Shown here: positions 49,194-57,837 of the stretch, piece after piece
Layout: each line of letters starts with the position of its first letter
Numbering within the stretch: position 1 is the first letter of the stretch
Assembly (NCBI RefSeq): GCF_003762835.1
Contig: NZ_RJWA01000004.1
Span: forward strand, 310,001 to 374,000
DNA length: 64,000 nucleotides
Source: Micromonospora sp. HM5-17
GTDB lineage: Bacteria > Actinomycetota > Actinomycetes > Mycobacteriales > Micromonosporaceae
Direction of reading: 5' to 3'
Notes under the pieces: model-generated
Told to the model about the DNA's origin: nothing
What the model saw: the letters and a program-made list of their open reading frames with translations, nothing else
The model's database searches: none
Translations under genes and position numbers: made by a program

Positions 49194-49328
49194 GCCGCGC
49201 CGCCGGCGTCGGCGGCCCCGGTGCGGTGGCGCCCGGGCCGCCCTCGACCGGCTCCGGGCCGCCGGCGCCAGGCGCGGTCCCGGTCACCCGCCGCCGCGCC
49301 GGCATGCCGAGTGTCATCGGAACAGCGC

Positions 49329-49365
49329 GCCGCCGGCAGGTGACCGGGGTCCACCTGCCGGCGGC
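49329..49365 (+). terminator. Hairpin terminator downstream of hesB-like gene
   Basis: Perfect 14-base inverted repeat (GCCGCCGGCAGGTG at 49329-49342, complement at 49352-49365) with a 9-base loop. It lies 136 bases after the stop. Confidence 0.65.
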
Positions 49366-49387
49366 CCCGGTCGGTAGAGTGTCGCCC

Positions 49388-49429
49388 GTGCACCGGTGCT
49401 TTCCGATCACCCCGCCGCCCCGCTCCTGA
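49388..49429 (+). other. Possible leaderless micro-ORF ending in a hairpin
   Basis: TAGAGT at 49375-49380 is placed seven bases before a GTG at 49388, as in leaderless actinobacterial transcripts. The 13-residue product would be VHRCFPITPPPRS. Its TGA falls at the loop of a perfect 9-base hairpin with a 4-base loop (49416-49424 with 49429-49437). This layout resembles a leader peptide/attenuator upstream of the EamA gene. There is no good -35 element and no comparison was possible. Confidence 0.3.
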
Positions 49430-49437
49430 GCGGGGCG
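49416..49437 (+). terminator. GC-rich tetraloop hairpin (attenuator or terminator)
   Basis: CGCCCCGCT, loop CCTG, AGCGGGGCG: perfect 9-base stem. It lies 137 bases before the EamA ATG and overlaps the end of the micro-ORF. Confidence 0.5.
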
Positions 49438-49470
49438 ATGACCGCAGCGTGCCGCGCCACCAGGGCCGGT

Positions 49471-49510
49471 GCGCTGATCCTCTGTGGATTGCGCTGATCC
49501 CCTGTGGATG
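49471..49510. repeat. 20-bp direct repeat, two copies
   Basis: GCGCTGATCCTCTGTGGATT (49471-49490) is followed directly by a second copy with two mismatches (49491-49510). It is 65 bases before the EamA start, so it could be a paired regulator site. The remaining spacer shows nothing else. Confidence 0.6.
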
Positions 49511-49574
49511 GTGATCCGAGCACGCCCCGCTTCCGCGACTGAAGTCCCTACTCGTCGCAGGAGCGCGAACATCC

Positions 49575-50534
49575 ATGCACACCCCGCACGCGCCGCTGCC
49601 CGCCGGGCGTCACCGGCCCGGCGCCGGCCTCGCCTTTCTGATCATTTCTGGCATCCTCTGGGGCACCGGGGGCCTGACCGGGAGCCTCCTGAGCCGCGTC
49701 GCCGCACTCTCCCCGGTCGCCGTGGCCGGCTACCGGCTCTGCGTCGGCGGCGGCCTGATCGTCGCCTTCCTCCTCCTCACCGGGCGGCGACTGCCGAACG
49801 GGCGGGCGGCCTGGGTCCGGGTCGCCGTCCTCGGCGTCCTGGCCGCCACCTACCAGGTCTGCTACTTCGCCTCGCTGACGCTCACCTCGGTCAGCCTGGC
49901 CACGCTGGTCACCATCGGCGCCGCCCCGGTGCTGGTCCTGGTCGCCGAGGCGGTCGGCGGCCGGCGCCGGCTCGACCGGCGGGCCGCCGGGATCAGTCTC
50001 CTCGCCCTCGCCGGACTCGGGCTGCTGGTGGGCCTGCCCTCCGGCGGGTTCGGCACGCTGGCGGTGCTGGCCAGCACCGCCCTCGCCCTGGTCTCGGCCG
50101 CCGGGTTCGCCGCGATCACCCTGGTCGGCGCCCGACCCGTGCCCGGGCTTGACGACCTCGCCGGCACCGGGCTCGGCTTCTCCGCCGGCGGGTTGCTGGT
50201 GGCGGTCGTGGCCGGGAGCACCGTCGGGCTCGGGTTCAGCCCCGATCCCGGCGCGGTCGGGCTGCTGCTCGCCCTGGGGATCGGACCGACCGCGGTGGCG
50301 TACCTGCTCTACTTCCGCGGGCTGCGGACGGTCCGTCCTGGCGTCGCCGCGCTGCTGGCCCTGCTGGAGCCGCTCGTCGGCGCGGTGCTCGCCGCACTGG
50401 TGCTGGGTGACCGACTCGGTCCCGCGGGCCTGGCCGGCGCGGTGCTGCTCGGGGTGGCGGTGCTGCTGGCCGCGACGACGCCGCCGACCGGTCGCGCCCG
50501 GCCGGCCGAGCCGGTGGTCGGCACCGTGCCGTAG
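49575..50534 (+). CDS. EamA-family (DMT) exporter
   Basis: 319 residues with about ten hydrophobic helices in two EamA repeats. First repeat: GLAFLIISGILWGTGGLTGSL. Second repeat: LALVSAAGFAAITLVGARP and GIGPTAVAYLLYFRGLRTV, the latter followed by ALLALLEPLVGAVLAALVLGD, the EamA hallmark. Inner-membrane exporter of small metabolites or amino acids; substrate not predictable. ATG with GGAG about ten bases upstream. The gene has a long structured leader. Confidence 0.9.
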   Translation: MHTPHAPLPAGRHRPGAGLAFLIISGILWGTGGLTGSLLSRVAALSPVAVAGYRLCVGGGLIVAFLLLTGRRLPNGRAAWVRVAVLGVLAATYQVCYFASLTLTSVSLATLVTIGAAPVLVLVAEAVGGRRRLDRRAAGISLLALAGLGLLVGLPSGGFGTLAVLASTALALVSAAGFAAITLVGARPVPGLDDLAGTGLGFSAGGLLVAVVAGSTVGLGFSPDPGAVGLLLALGIGPTAVAYLLYFRGLRTVRPGVAALLALLEPLVGAVLAALVLGDRLGPAGLAGAVLLGVAVLLAATTPPTGRARPAEPVVGTVP

Positions 50535-50557
50535 CCCCAGCCTCCGCCGATCGCCCA

Positions 50558-50584
50558 CCCGCCGCGCCGGCGCGCGGTGGCGGG
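50558..50584. terminator. Imperfect inverted repeat between convergent genes
   Basis: CCCGCC at 50558-50563 pairs with GGCGGG at 50579-50584, with further self-complementary CGCGCCGGCGCG sequence inside. It lies between the EamA and sirtuin stops and could terminate both. Confidence 0.4.
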
Positions 50585-50585
50585 C

Positions 50586-51455
50586 TCAGCCGACCACGGC
50601 GGCGGGTGCGGGGCCGGTAGGGCGTAGGTCGACGAGCCGGACCAGTTCGGGGAGGACCTGACCCAGGGGCGCGTCGACGGTGAGTGAGGCGTAGGCGTCG
50701 CCCCGGGTCGGCCCCTGGTTGATGATCACGACAGGGATGTCCCGCTTCGCGGCCCGGATCACGAACCGGCGACCCGACATCACGGTCAGGGAGGAGCCGA
50801 GGACCAGCAGCAGCTGGGCCCGCTCGACCAGGTCGAAACAGGCCCGGACCCGGTCCGGCGGGACGGACTCGCCGAAGAAGACGACGTCCGGCTTCAGGAT
50901 CCCGCCCGAGCATGCCTGGCAGTCCACCGTCCGAAAGCCCGCCACCGCGGCGTCCGGGAGGTCCACGTCCCCGTCCGGGTTGACGGTGTCGTACGCGGCG
51001 ACGAAGTCGGGGTTGGCCGCGCGTAGCCGGCGGTCGAGGGTCGCCCGGTCGGTCAGGTCGCCGCAGTTCAGGCAGACCACCCGGGCCAGGTTGCCGTGCA
51101 GTTCGATGACGGAACGGGTTCCGGCCGCCTGGTGCAGCCCGTCCACGTTCTGGGTCACCACGCCGGCCAGCAGGCCGCGCCGGTCCAGGTCGGCGACGGC
51201 GCGGTGCCCGGCGTTCGGGGCGGCCCGGGCGATGGTGCGCCAGCCGAGGTGGCTGCGGGCCCAGTAGCGGCGCCGGGCCGCGGGATCCCCGACGAACGTC
51301 TGGTAGGTCATCGGGGTGTGCCGACGCAGTGCCCCGTTCGGCCCGCGGTAGTCCGGGATCCCCGACTCCGTCGACAGGCCGGCGCCGCTGAGCACCACCA
51401 CGTCGCCGCCGGCCAGGAGTTCCGCCAACGGGGCGTACCGTGCGCGCGTGTCCAC
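50586..51455 (-). CDS. Sir2-family NAD-dependent deacylase
   Basis: 289 residues. GAGLS (24-28) with ESGIPDYRGP, TQNVD (101-105), catalytic H120 in ELHGNL, and zinc Cys pairs C128/C131 and C179/C182, all intact. Removes acyl groups from lysines using NAD in the cytosol. Bacterial sirtuins often regulate acetyl-CoA synthetase and other metabolic enzymes. GTG start. No TIR, SMEK or effector domain and no partner gene, so an anti-phage Sir2 role is not supported. Confidence 0.93.
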   Translation of the reverse strand: MDTRARYAPLAELLAGGDVVVLSGAGLSTESGIPDYRGPNGALRRHTPMTYQTFVGDPAARRRYWARSHLGWRTIARAAPNAGHRAVADLDRRGLLAGVVTQNVDGLHQAAGTRSVIELHGNLARVVCLNCGDLTDRATLDRRLRAANPDFVAAYDTVNPDGDVDLPDAAVAGFRTVDCQACSGGILKPDVVFFGESVPPDRVRACFDLVERAQLLLVLGSSLTVMSGRRFVIRAAKRDIPVVIINQGPTRGDAYASLTVDAPLGQVLPELVRLVDLRPTGPAPAAVVG

Positions 51456-51456
51456 C

Positions 51457-51595
51457 CGTCCATGCTGCCTCGTCGCCAGACGGTGAGGCAGCGCGGGTGG
51501 TCAGCCAGCCCCCGGCGATCACATCGCGCTCGTCGATGGGCGTCGGGTACGACGGTTCGTGGTCGCGCGCGACCGGCTGTCCGTGATCGGACATG
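51457..51595 (-). pseudogene. N-terminal gene fragment upstream of sirtuin
   Basis: From an ATG at 51593-51595 the minus strand reads MSDHGQPVARDHEPSYPTP and then DVIAGGWLTTRAASP, with almost every third base G or C, much better than chance. The frame then runs into the sirtuin gene out of phase with no own stop before it. It looks like the surviving 5' end of a gene whose remainder was deleted. Family not recognised. Palindromes lie at and above its start. Confidence 0.35.
51578..51593. repeat. Palindrome at start of gene fragment
   Basis: TGTCCG, TGAT, CGGACA: perfect 6-base arms at 51578-51583 and 51588-51593. Directly beside it, CATGC at 51592-51596 pairs with GCATG about eleven bases on. 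Possible operator for a lost divergent gene pair. Confidence 0.4.
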
Positions 51596-51922
51596 CGTAC
51601 TAAGTGTGCATGACTAGTAACTGAGCGTAGCGTTAGCCCTGGAGGTGCTGGCGACCGCTCGCCGTACCTCCGCTCCACTCCCTGCTCCGGGCCGCCGTTC
51701 GGCCCGACCACCCAAGGAGCCGCCCCGGCCTCCGCCGACGCCACCAAGGCCGCCCCGGCCTCCGCCGACGCCACCGAGTACGCCGATCCCGACGCCGCCA
51801 CGTACGCCGCCGCCGAGCAGCCGCCCGCGGTCGACGCCGGGACCGAGTCCGACGAGGTCGACCTGACGGCCGTACCCGCCACCGCCGCCGGGCTGCCGGC
51901 GACCGCCCAGGGCCACTTCGCG

Positions 51923-52195
51923 GTGGTCAACGCCAACGGGACCCTGGCCCGGGGATTCGGGGTCATCTCCAGCTCCCGGCTCGCCGTCGGCCAGTACCAG
52001 GTGATCTTCATCCAGAACGTCACCCGGTCGGCCTACCTCGCCACCATCGGTCTGACCGGCAGCGCGGGTGTCTCCCCGCCCGGCGAGATCGCCGTCGTCG
52101 GCCGTGCCGGCAACCCCAACGGGGTCTTCGTCCAGACGTTCACCAGCGCGGGCGTCCCCGACGACCGCTCCTTCCACCTGCACGTCTCGTCCTGA
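51923..52195 (+). CDS. Small beta-rich protein, 5' end unresolved
   Basis: From the first usable start (GTG 51923) 90 residues: VNANGTLARGFGVISSSRLA, then YQVIFIQNVTRSAYLATIGL, GEIAVVGRAGN and FVQTFTSAG. This is a beta-strand-rich domain of the type found at the C-terminus of secreted or phage-like structural proteins; no precise family. The same frame is open and coding-like back to 51614 with no ATG, GTG or TTG. It includes an Ala/Asp-rich stretch with a perfect 27-base duplication (APASADAT twice, about 51722-51775). The true gene may have lost its start. Confidence 0.5.
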   Translation: MVNANGTLARGFGVISSSRLAVGQYQVIFIQNVTRSAYLATIGLTGSAGVSPPGEIAVVGRAGNPNGVFVQTFTSAGVPDDRSFHLHVSS

Positions 52196-52405
52196 CCCGT
52201 CCGGCTCTCGCCACCGCCCGTCCACCTGTGTCCACCGGCCATTGGCGCGGATCGACGCCAGAACGTCCCCGGCGTCGGGCCGGTGCGGTACCGGCCCGAC
52301 GCCACCCGGCCGGGTTCATCCACCCGACCTCGGTCTCCGCAGTATGGATCGGTTTCGCGGGGACCGGGGGGTCGCGTATCGATCTCGGCAAACTACTATC
52401 GAGTA
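52196..52405. other. Upstream region of PLD paralogue 2
   Basis: 210 bases; no gene seen. The last 30 bases before the ATG are AT-richer, as at PLD paralogue 1. No clear ribosome site apart from a weak GAG. Confidence 0.3.
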
Positions 52406-53545
52406 ATGCGTCGTATTCTTGGGGCGGCTCTCACCGGTGCCATTGTCGCCACCGCGTGCCTGAGCCCCACGTCACCCGCCACTGCCGCCGTGACCAGTGG
52501 CGCCGTGTTCAACAATCCCACCGTCGCCGCGCAGCAGTACGCCATCGTGGACCACCTGCGCGGGCTGATCCAGAATGCCGCCTCCGGCTCGACCATCCGG
52601 ATCGCGATGTACCACTTCACGCTGACCCGGATGTCCAACGACCTGATCGCGGCGCACGAGCGCGGGGTCAACGTCCGGCTCGTGCTCGACAGCCAGTCGC
52701 GGGACTACCCGGCGGTGCGGGACCTCGTTGCCACGCTCGGTACCGATCGGACCAAGCGGTCCTGGGTCACGATCTGCACGACGGGTCGGGCCTGCATCGG
52801 CAACCTGAACACGCCGATCATGCACAACAAGTTCTTCCTCTTCTCGAACACCTCCGGCGCGACGAACGTGTTGGTGCAGAGCTCGGCCAACCTGACCAAC
52901 GACAATGCCGAGCGATACTGGAACAACGCGGTGACCCTGGTCGGGAACACCGCTGTCTACAACGCGTACGTCAACTACTTCAACGACCTGGCCGCCCAGG
53001 TGAAGAACAACGACTACTACCGGACCACGTCGAGCGGCAACGCCAAGGCGTACTTCTTCCCCCGCGCCGGAACGAACTCCAGCACGGACACGATCTACAA
53101 CATGCTCGACGAGAACGTCACCTGCGAGGGCAACACCACGGTCGGCACGGAGACCGGGCGGACGATCCTCCGGATCGGCATGTGGTACTTCAGCCGCAAC
53201 GGCATCGCCCAGAAGCTGCGTGAACTGGCCGACCAGAAGTGCTGGGTCGACATCGTCTACACCACGATGGACGCGGACGTGCGCAGCATCCTCGACGGGC
53301 ACCCCCGGATCAAGCTCTACCGGATCACGGGTGACTACATCGTGCACTCGAAGTACCTGCTCATCGAGGGGACCTACGCCGGCCAGCGGAACACCAAGTG
53401 GGTGGTGACCGGCAGCCACAACTGGACCAACGCGGCGCTGCGCGAGAACGACGAGGCGATGCTGCGGATCCAGTCGGCGGCCATCCACGACCAGTACCGG
53501 TCGAACTTCTGGGCGCTGCGGGCCGCGGCCGTCCCGCAGAACTGA
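52406..53545 (+). CDS. Secreted phospholipase D-like protein (paralogue 2)
   Basis: 379 residues with a signal peptide (MRRILGAALTGAIVATACLS, cleavage near ATAAV). Same architecture as the protein at 46079: MYHFTLTRMSNDLI, IMHNKFFLFSN, SSANLTNDN, then HSKYLLIEGTYAG with VTGSHNWTNAALREND. The HKD motifs are degenerate at the Asp position (Ser and Glu), which could lower or change activity. ATG chosen at 52406 because the upstream in-frame sequence is not signal-like. A strong terminator follows. Confidence 0.82.
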   Translation: MRRILGAALTGAIVATACLSPTSPATAAVTSGAVFNNPTVAAQQYAIVDHLRGLIQNAASGSTIRIAMYHFTLTRMSNDLIAAHERGVNVRLVLDSQSRDYPAVRDLVATLGTDRTKRSWVTICTTGRACIGNLNTPIMHNKFFLFSNTSGATNVLVQSSANLTNDNAERYWNNAVTLVGNTAVYNAYVNYFNDLAAQVKNNDYYRTTSSGNAKAYFFPRAGTNSSTDTIYNMLDENVTCEGNTTVGTETGRTILRIGMWYFSRNGIAQKLRELADQKCWVDIVYTTMDADVRSILDGHPRIKLYRITGDYIVHSKYLLIEGTYAGQRNTKWVVTGSHNWTNAALRENDEAMLRIQSAAIHDQYRSNFWALRAAAVPQN

Positions 53546-53962
53546 TCCGACGGCGGACCGTCCCGCGGTAACTGTTTCCAGGGCGGCGCCGCGCGACAGG
53601 GGCCGGCTCCACCGGGGCCGGCAGGAGCGCGCGGCGCCGCCCGATCGCGTCCAGGCGTCGCCGCGCTCTGGCCGTCTCCCGCCTACGCAGCCCATCGGCG
53701 GTACGCCGGCGGGGACCTGGCTCGCCGGTCGGCTCGCGGCCGTTCCGGCTCGGTGTGGGGTTTCCCACCCTCGGCGCAAGCAAACCTGGCACCGCACCGG
53801 AACCTGCTAAGGGGGAACGGTGGCGGGCCTCGGTGACAGCCTCGGGCCGGCGTGGTCCGGCACCGCGTCGGGCGGCCGGCGACCCGTCCCGCCCGTCTCA
53901 CTGGTCACCAACCGCCCCAGCGACCCGCATTATCCGTCCCCGCACGGGGTAAGGAACCGGGC
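53546..53962. other. Intergenic region between PLD 2 and cupin
   Basis: 417 bases. It holds the terminator listed separately. The rest (53643-53962) has a short hairpin GTGGG/CCCAC near 53755-53768 and the AAGGA ribosome site of the cupin gene. No gene or known riboswitch recognised. Confidence 0.4.
53581..53642 (+). terminator. Long hairpin terminator after PLD paralogue 2
   Basis: Perfect 15-base inverted repeat, GGGCGGCGCCGCGCG (53581-53595) with its complement (53628-53642). The 32-base apical region can form a second GCCGGC stem. It starts 36 bases after the stop. Confidence 0.75.
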
Positions 53963-54355
53963 ATGGAGCACTTCACCATCGCCACGGTCGCCGAGGAGAG
54001 TCCGGACTTCCGACGGGTGCTGTGGACCGGTCGGCACACACAGTTGGTCATCATGACGATCCCGCCGGGTGGTGAGATCGGCGAGGAGGTCCACGAGGGG
54101 ATCGACCAGATCCTCACCTTCGTCAGCGGGACCGGGGAGGCGCGGGTCGCCGGCGAGCGGCGGAAGGTCACCCAGGGCGACCTGGTGGTCGTACCGGCCG
54201 GGACGCGGCACAACTTCCTCAACACCGGTCCGAACCCGCTGGTGCTCTACACCATCTACGGGCCGCCCGAGCACGCCGACCGGGCGGTGCACCACACCAG
54301 GGAGGAGGCGGAGGCCCTCGAGGCGGCGGGCCGGGACGAACCGCCGACCGGGTGA
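53963..54355 (+). CDS. Cupin-domain protein
   Basis: 130-residue single cupin barrel. Motif 1 region PPGGEIGEEVHEGIDQILTFVSG has the metal-binding His and Glu spacing. Motif 2 is GDLVVVPAGTRHNFLNTG, with its His. Such small cupins can be isomerases, dioxygenases or stress proteins; function unassigned. ATG with AAGGA. The glycosidase gene starts 28 bases after its stop. Confidence 0.85.
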   Translation: MEHFTIATVAEESPDFRRVLWTGRHTQLVIMTIPPGGEIGEEVHEGIDQILTFVSGTGEARVAGERRKVTQGDLVVVPAGTRHNFLNTGPNPLVLYTIYGPPEHADRAVHHTREEAEALEAAGRDEPPTG

Positions 54356-54383
54356 AGGCCGACCAGGCGGGTATCCGCGCGCG

Positions 54384-56243
54384 GTGACCGACCTTCCGAT
54401 CAGCGACTACGCGTTCCTCTCCGACTGCCGGTCTGGTGCGCTGGTGAGTCGGGCTGGCTCGGTCGACTGGTGGTGCCCGGACCGGTTCGACGCCTCGTCG
54501 GTCTTCGGCCGGCTGCTCGATCCGGACGCCGGATACTGGCTTCTCGCCCCGGTGACGCCGGATCGGGTGCGCCCGCTCGGATCGGTCGCCGGCGGCGCGA
54601 ACCGGCGGGACCGGATCGAGCGGGCGTACCTGCCGGGGACGCTGGTGCTGCGGACCGAGCACCACACCGAAGACGGCAGCGTCGAGGTCACCGACGTGCT
54701 CGCCACCGCACCCGGAGTTCGGGAACACCGGCTGGGGCAGCGGTCGCCGGCGGTACTGGTGCGGGTGGTGCGCGGCCTCGGCGGCACCGTACGGATGCGG
54801 CTGGAGTTCGTGCCCCGACCCGAGTACGGACTGCTCATGCCGTACGTGCACGGGGAGGCGGACCGGATCGTCGCCGTCTGCGGGCCGGTGACCCTGGCCC
54901 TGCGCGGTGACGCGCCGCTGACCGCGATTCCCGACAGTACGGCGGTGGCAGAGTTCGAGGTCTCCGCCGGGGAGACGGTCGGCTTCGACTGCGCCTACGC
55001 CCCCTCGTACGGGGAAGAGCCGCCGGCCGAGCTCGACCGGCTGGCCGCGGTCGCGGACACCGTCGCGGCGTGGCGCTCGATCCAGGAGGTTCACCGTTAC
55101 CAGGGGCGCTACCCGGAGCTGGTCCGGCACAGCGCGCTCGTGCTCCAGGGGCTGACCTACCAGAAGAGCGGCGCGGTGGTCGCCGCCCCCACCACGTCGC
55201 TGCCGGAGCGGATCGGCGGAACTCGCAACTACGACTACCGGTACGGCTGGCTGCGGGACTTCGCCTTCACCATGAACGCCCTCTGGGTCGGCGCCTGCCC
55301 GGACGAGGCCAACCGGCTCTTCGGCTGGCTGGCCCGGTCCACCGGCCGGATCAACCGCCCACCGCTGCCGATCATGTACGGCATCGAGGGCGAGCGGTGG
55401 CTGCCCGAGCAGGTCCTGGACCACCTGGCCGGCTACCGGGGCAGCCGGCCGGTCCGGGTCGGCAACGACGCCTGGCGGCAGCGGCAGCTCGACGTACTCG
55501 GCGAGATCATGGTTGCCGCGCACCGGCTCCGGAAACAGCTCGGGGAGCCGGACGACGAGCTGCGGGAGACGTTGGTCGGGATCGCCGACAAGGCCGCCGA
55601 GACCTGGCGGGAGCCGGACGCCGGCATGTGGGAGGTACGCGGCGAGGTCCGGGACTACCTGTCGTCGAAGGTGATGTGCTGGGCGGCGTTGGACCGGGCG
55701 GTCCGGCTCGCCCCACGGCTCGGGGACCGGGCGGACCCGGCCCGCTGGGCGGCGGCCCGGGACGAGATCCGGGCGACCGTGCTCGACCAGGGCTGGCGTC
55801 CGGAGGTCGGGGCGTACACCGGCGCCTTCGGGTCGACCGAGCTGGACGCCTCGGTGCTGGTGATGCCGATCGTCGGCTTCCTGCCGGCGACCGATCCGCG
55901 GATGCGCGCCACCATCGAGGCGGTTCACGACCGGCTCGGCTGCGACGGACTCGTCCGTCGCTGGTCCACCGACCCGGCGGGGTTCGTGCTCTGCAGCTTC
56001 TGGCTGGTCGAGTGTCTCGTCCTGGTCGGGGAGCCGGAGCGGGCCACGGAGCTGTTCGAGCGGACGGTCGCCCGCGCCAACGACGTCGGGCTCTTCGCCG
56101 AACAGCTCGATCTGGAGACCGGGGTCCAGCTCGGGAATTTCCCACAGGCGCTGTCCCACATCGGCCTGATCAACGCCGCCTGGCGGCTGACCAAGCAGGA
56201 CACCTCCGACCTGTTGCCCGACCCGGACGAGGACACCTCCTGA
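54384..56243 (+). CDS. Glycoside hydrolase family 15 protein
   Basis: 619 residues. N-terminal beta-domain (ISDYAFLSDCRSGALVSRAG; SVDWWCPDRFDASSVFGRLL), then an (alpha/alpha)6 barrel with RNYDYRYGWLRDFAFTM. Catalytic Glu candidates are in GMWEVRGEVRDYLSSKVMCW and DLETGVQLGNFPQALSHIG. GH15 members in actinobacteria act as trehalases or glucoamylases/glucodextranases. No signal peptide, so likely cytoplasmic. GTG start. Convergent with a second glycosidase. Confidence 0.92.
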   Translation: MTDLPISDYAFLSDCRSGALVSRAGSVDWWCPDRFDASSVFGRLLDPDAGYWLLAPVTPDRVRPLGSVAGGANRRDRIERAYLPGTLVLRTEHHTEDGSVEVTDVLATAPGVREHRLGQRSPAVLVRVVRGLGGTVRMRLEFVPRPEYGLLMPYVHGEADRIVAVCGPVTLALRGDAPLTAIPDSTAVAEFEVSAGETVGFDCAYAPSYGEEPPAELDRLAAVADTVAAWRSIQEVHRYQGRYPELVRHSALVLQGLTYQKSGAVVAAPTTSLPERIGGTRNYDYRYGWLRDFAFTMNALWVGACPDEANRLFGWLARSTGRINRPPLPIMYGIEGERWLPEQVLDHLAGYRGSRPVRVGNDAWRQRQLDVLGEIMVAAHRLRKQLGEPDDELRETLVGIADKAAETWREPDAGMWEVRGEVRDYLSSKVMCWAALDRAVRLAPRLGDRADPARWAAARDEIRATVLDQGWRPEVGAYTGAFGSTELDASVLVMPIVGFLPATDPRMRATIEAVHDRLGCDGLVRRWSTDPAGFVLCSFWLVECLVLVGEPERATELFERTVARANDVGLFAEQLDLETGVQLGNFPQALSHIGLINAAWRLTKQDTSDLLPDPDEDTS

Positions 56244-56336
56244 CCCCGGCCCGCGGTCCGCGACCGGCGTGCCGTCCGGGACCGGCCCGCGGTCCCGACC
56301 GGGTCGCGGGTGGCCCGGGCACCGGCGCCGGACGGT

Positions 56337-57728
56337 TCACCCGACCGCGTCCGGCGTGGCGAGCAGGTCCAGGGTCAGGGCGGCCGTCCAACTGAACGCC
56401 GGTGAGCCGATACCGGCCCCCGTCTGCGGGTGGAAGTACTCGTAGCATCCGGAGCGGCGAACCAGGTCGAGCAGGGCGCCGCGCAGCCGCTCGGCCAGGG
56501 CCTGGTGGCGGTGGGTCCGCAGCCCGCGCCAGAGCAGCCAGTTGATGTTGAACCAGACGGGTCCGCGCCAATACCGGAACGGGTCGAAGTCGCCGGCGGA
56601 GCGGTCGTAGCTCGGCACCGGCATCCGGTCCCCGATCCCGAACCGGGGCGAGGTCAGCGCGGCGACCAGGCTCTCCACGCGGGTGACGGGTAGGTCGGGC
56701 AGGACCAGCGGGAGCAACCCGTTGACGCACCGGGCCGGGTTGCGTCGCCCCGTACGCAGGTCCCGGACGTGGAACATGCCGGAATCCGGGTCGAGGAGCC
56801 GGTCGAGGAGCGCGGCGGTGACCGCCGCGGCCCGGGCCCGGTGCGGCGCCGGGTTGGCCCCCACCACCTCGGCGATCCGCGCCAGCGCCAGCTCCGCCGC
56901 GCCGCGCAGCGCGTTGAATCCGGGACACTCGACCAGGAACGGGTGCCGGTCGGCCAGGTCCGCGTCTCGGTAGCCCCCGTCGCGGTACGCGGACGCGATG
57001 GTCAGGTAGCGGGCGTAGTCCTCGTCGGTCGGCCGGTGGGCCGAGGCGACCACCTGGGTGTCGCGCCGGGAGTAGCGGCGCAGCACGGCGAGGTCGACCG
57101 GTACGGCCGCCAGCGCCTCGTCCCAGGCGGGGCTGTTGTCCAGACCGGACTCCCACGGGTGCACCAGCGCGCTCAGCCCGGCGCCGCCCACGTCCCGGGC
57201 GGTCGCGAGGTACTCCTGTTGCGCGACGAGCCGCGGATAGAGCCACCGCAGTTCGGCGGCGGCGGTCTCGTCTGGTGCCCGCTGGTAGGTCAGCCAGGCG
57301 GCCAGGGCGTGCACCGGGGGCTGCACGATCCCGCTGCTCAGCCGGGGTGGCCGCGCCGCGCCGGCCTCGGCGTCGCCGCCCGCGCGCCAGAACGTCGGAC
57401 CCGGAAAGTAGTCCCGCTCGGTGACGTCCGGATCGAAGACGATGTGCGGAACCCGGCCGTCGGGCCACTGCGCCGTGAAGAGGCTGCGCAGGTCACGCCA
57501 GGCCCGGTCCGGTGCGACGTGGGCCAGCCCGATGCTGATGAACGCGGCGTCCCAGCTCCACTGGTGCGGGTAGAGGGTTCGGGACGGGACCGTGTGGGTG
57601 CCGGTCCAGTTGGCGTCGAGGATCGCGGCGGCCTCTCGCCACAGCGTCTCGTCCGGTCCTCCGAGCGGGTCCGACACGCCGGTCGGTCCGTCCGCTCGGG
57701 CGTGCTTGGCCAGGTGAAACATAACCAC
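56337..57728 (-). CDS. GH63/MGH1-like glycoside hydrolase
   Basis: 463 residues, (alpha/alpha)6-barrel enzyme related to GH63 and mannosylglycerate hydrolase MGH1. Segments: LYPHQWSWDAAFISIGLAHV (acid Asp), FGIGDRMPVPSYDRS, YWRGPVWFNINWLLWRGL and SPAFSWTAALTLDLLATP. No signal peptide, so cytoplasmic. Likely substrates are mannosyl- or glucosyl-glycerate or short glucans. GTG at 57728 or ATG at 57722, preceded by GGAG. Same strand as, and 109 bases downstream of, the threonine synthase gene. Confidence 0.85.
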   Translation of the reverse strand: MVMFHLAKHARADGPTGVSDPLGGPDETLWREAAAILDANWTGTHTVPSRTLYPHQWSWDAAFISIGLAHVAPDRAWRDLRSLFTAQWPDGRVPHIVFDPDVTERDYFPGPTFWRAGGDAEAGAARPPRLSSGIVQPPVHALAAWLTYQRAPDETAAAELRWLYPRLVAQQEYLATARDVGGAGLSALVHPWESGLDNSPAWDEALAAVPVDLAVLRRYSRRDTQVVASAHRPTDEDYARYLTIASAYRDGGYRDADLADRHPFLVECPGFNALRGAAELALARIAEVVGANPAPHRARAAAVTAALLDRLLDPDSGMFHVRDLRTGRRNPARCVNGLLPLVLPDLPVTRVESLVAALTSPRFGIGDRMPVPSYDRSAGDFDPFRYWRGPVWFNINWLLWRGLRTHRHQALAERLRGALLDLVRRSGCYEYFHPQTGAGIGSPAFSWTAALTLDLLATPDAVG

Positions 57729-57837
57729 TCAACTCCGATCTCCCGGGGACCGTCATTGTCGGATTTCCGCCGGCGGGTCGGATCTCCGCCGGATGCCCGG
57801 CCCCGCCCTCGACGGGGCGACGTACGCCGACCCGGTC

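Noticed and set aside
50586-51455. Sirtuin as a Thoeris or DSR-type defence gene
   Set aside because: Plain catalytic sirtuin of normal length with zinc site, no fused effector or partner, far from the island.
53643-53962. Riboswitch upstream of the cupin gene
   Set aside because: Short GTGGG/CCCAC hairpin and GGGGGAACGG-like stretch noted, but no match to a known class that I can defend.
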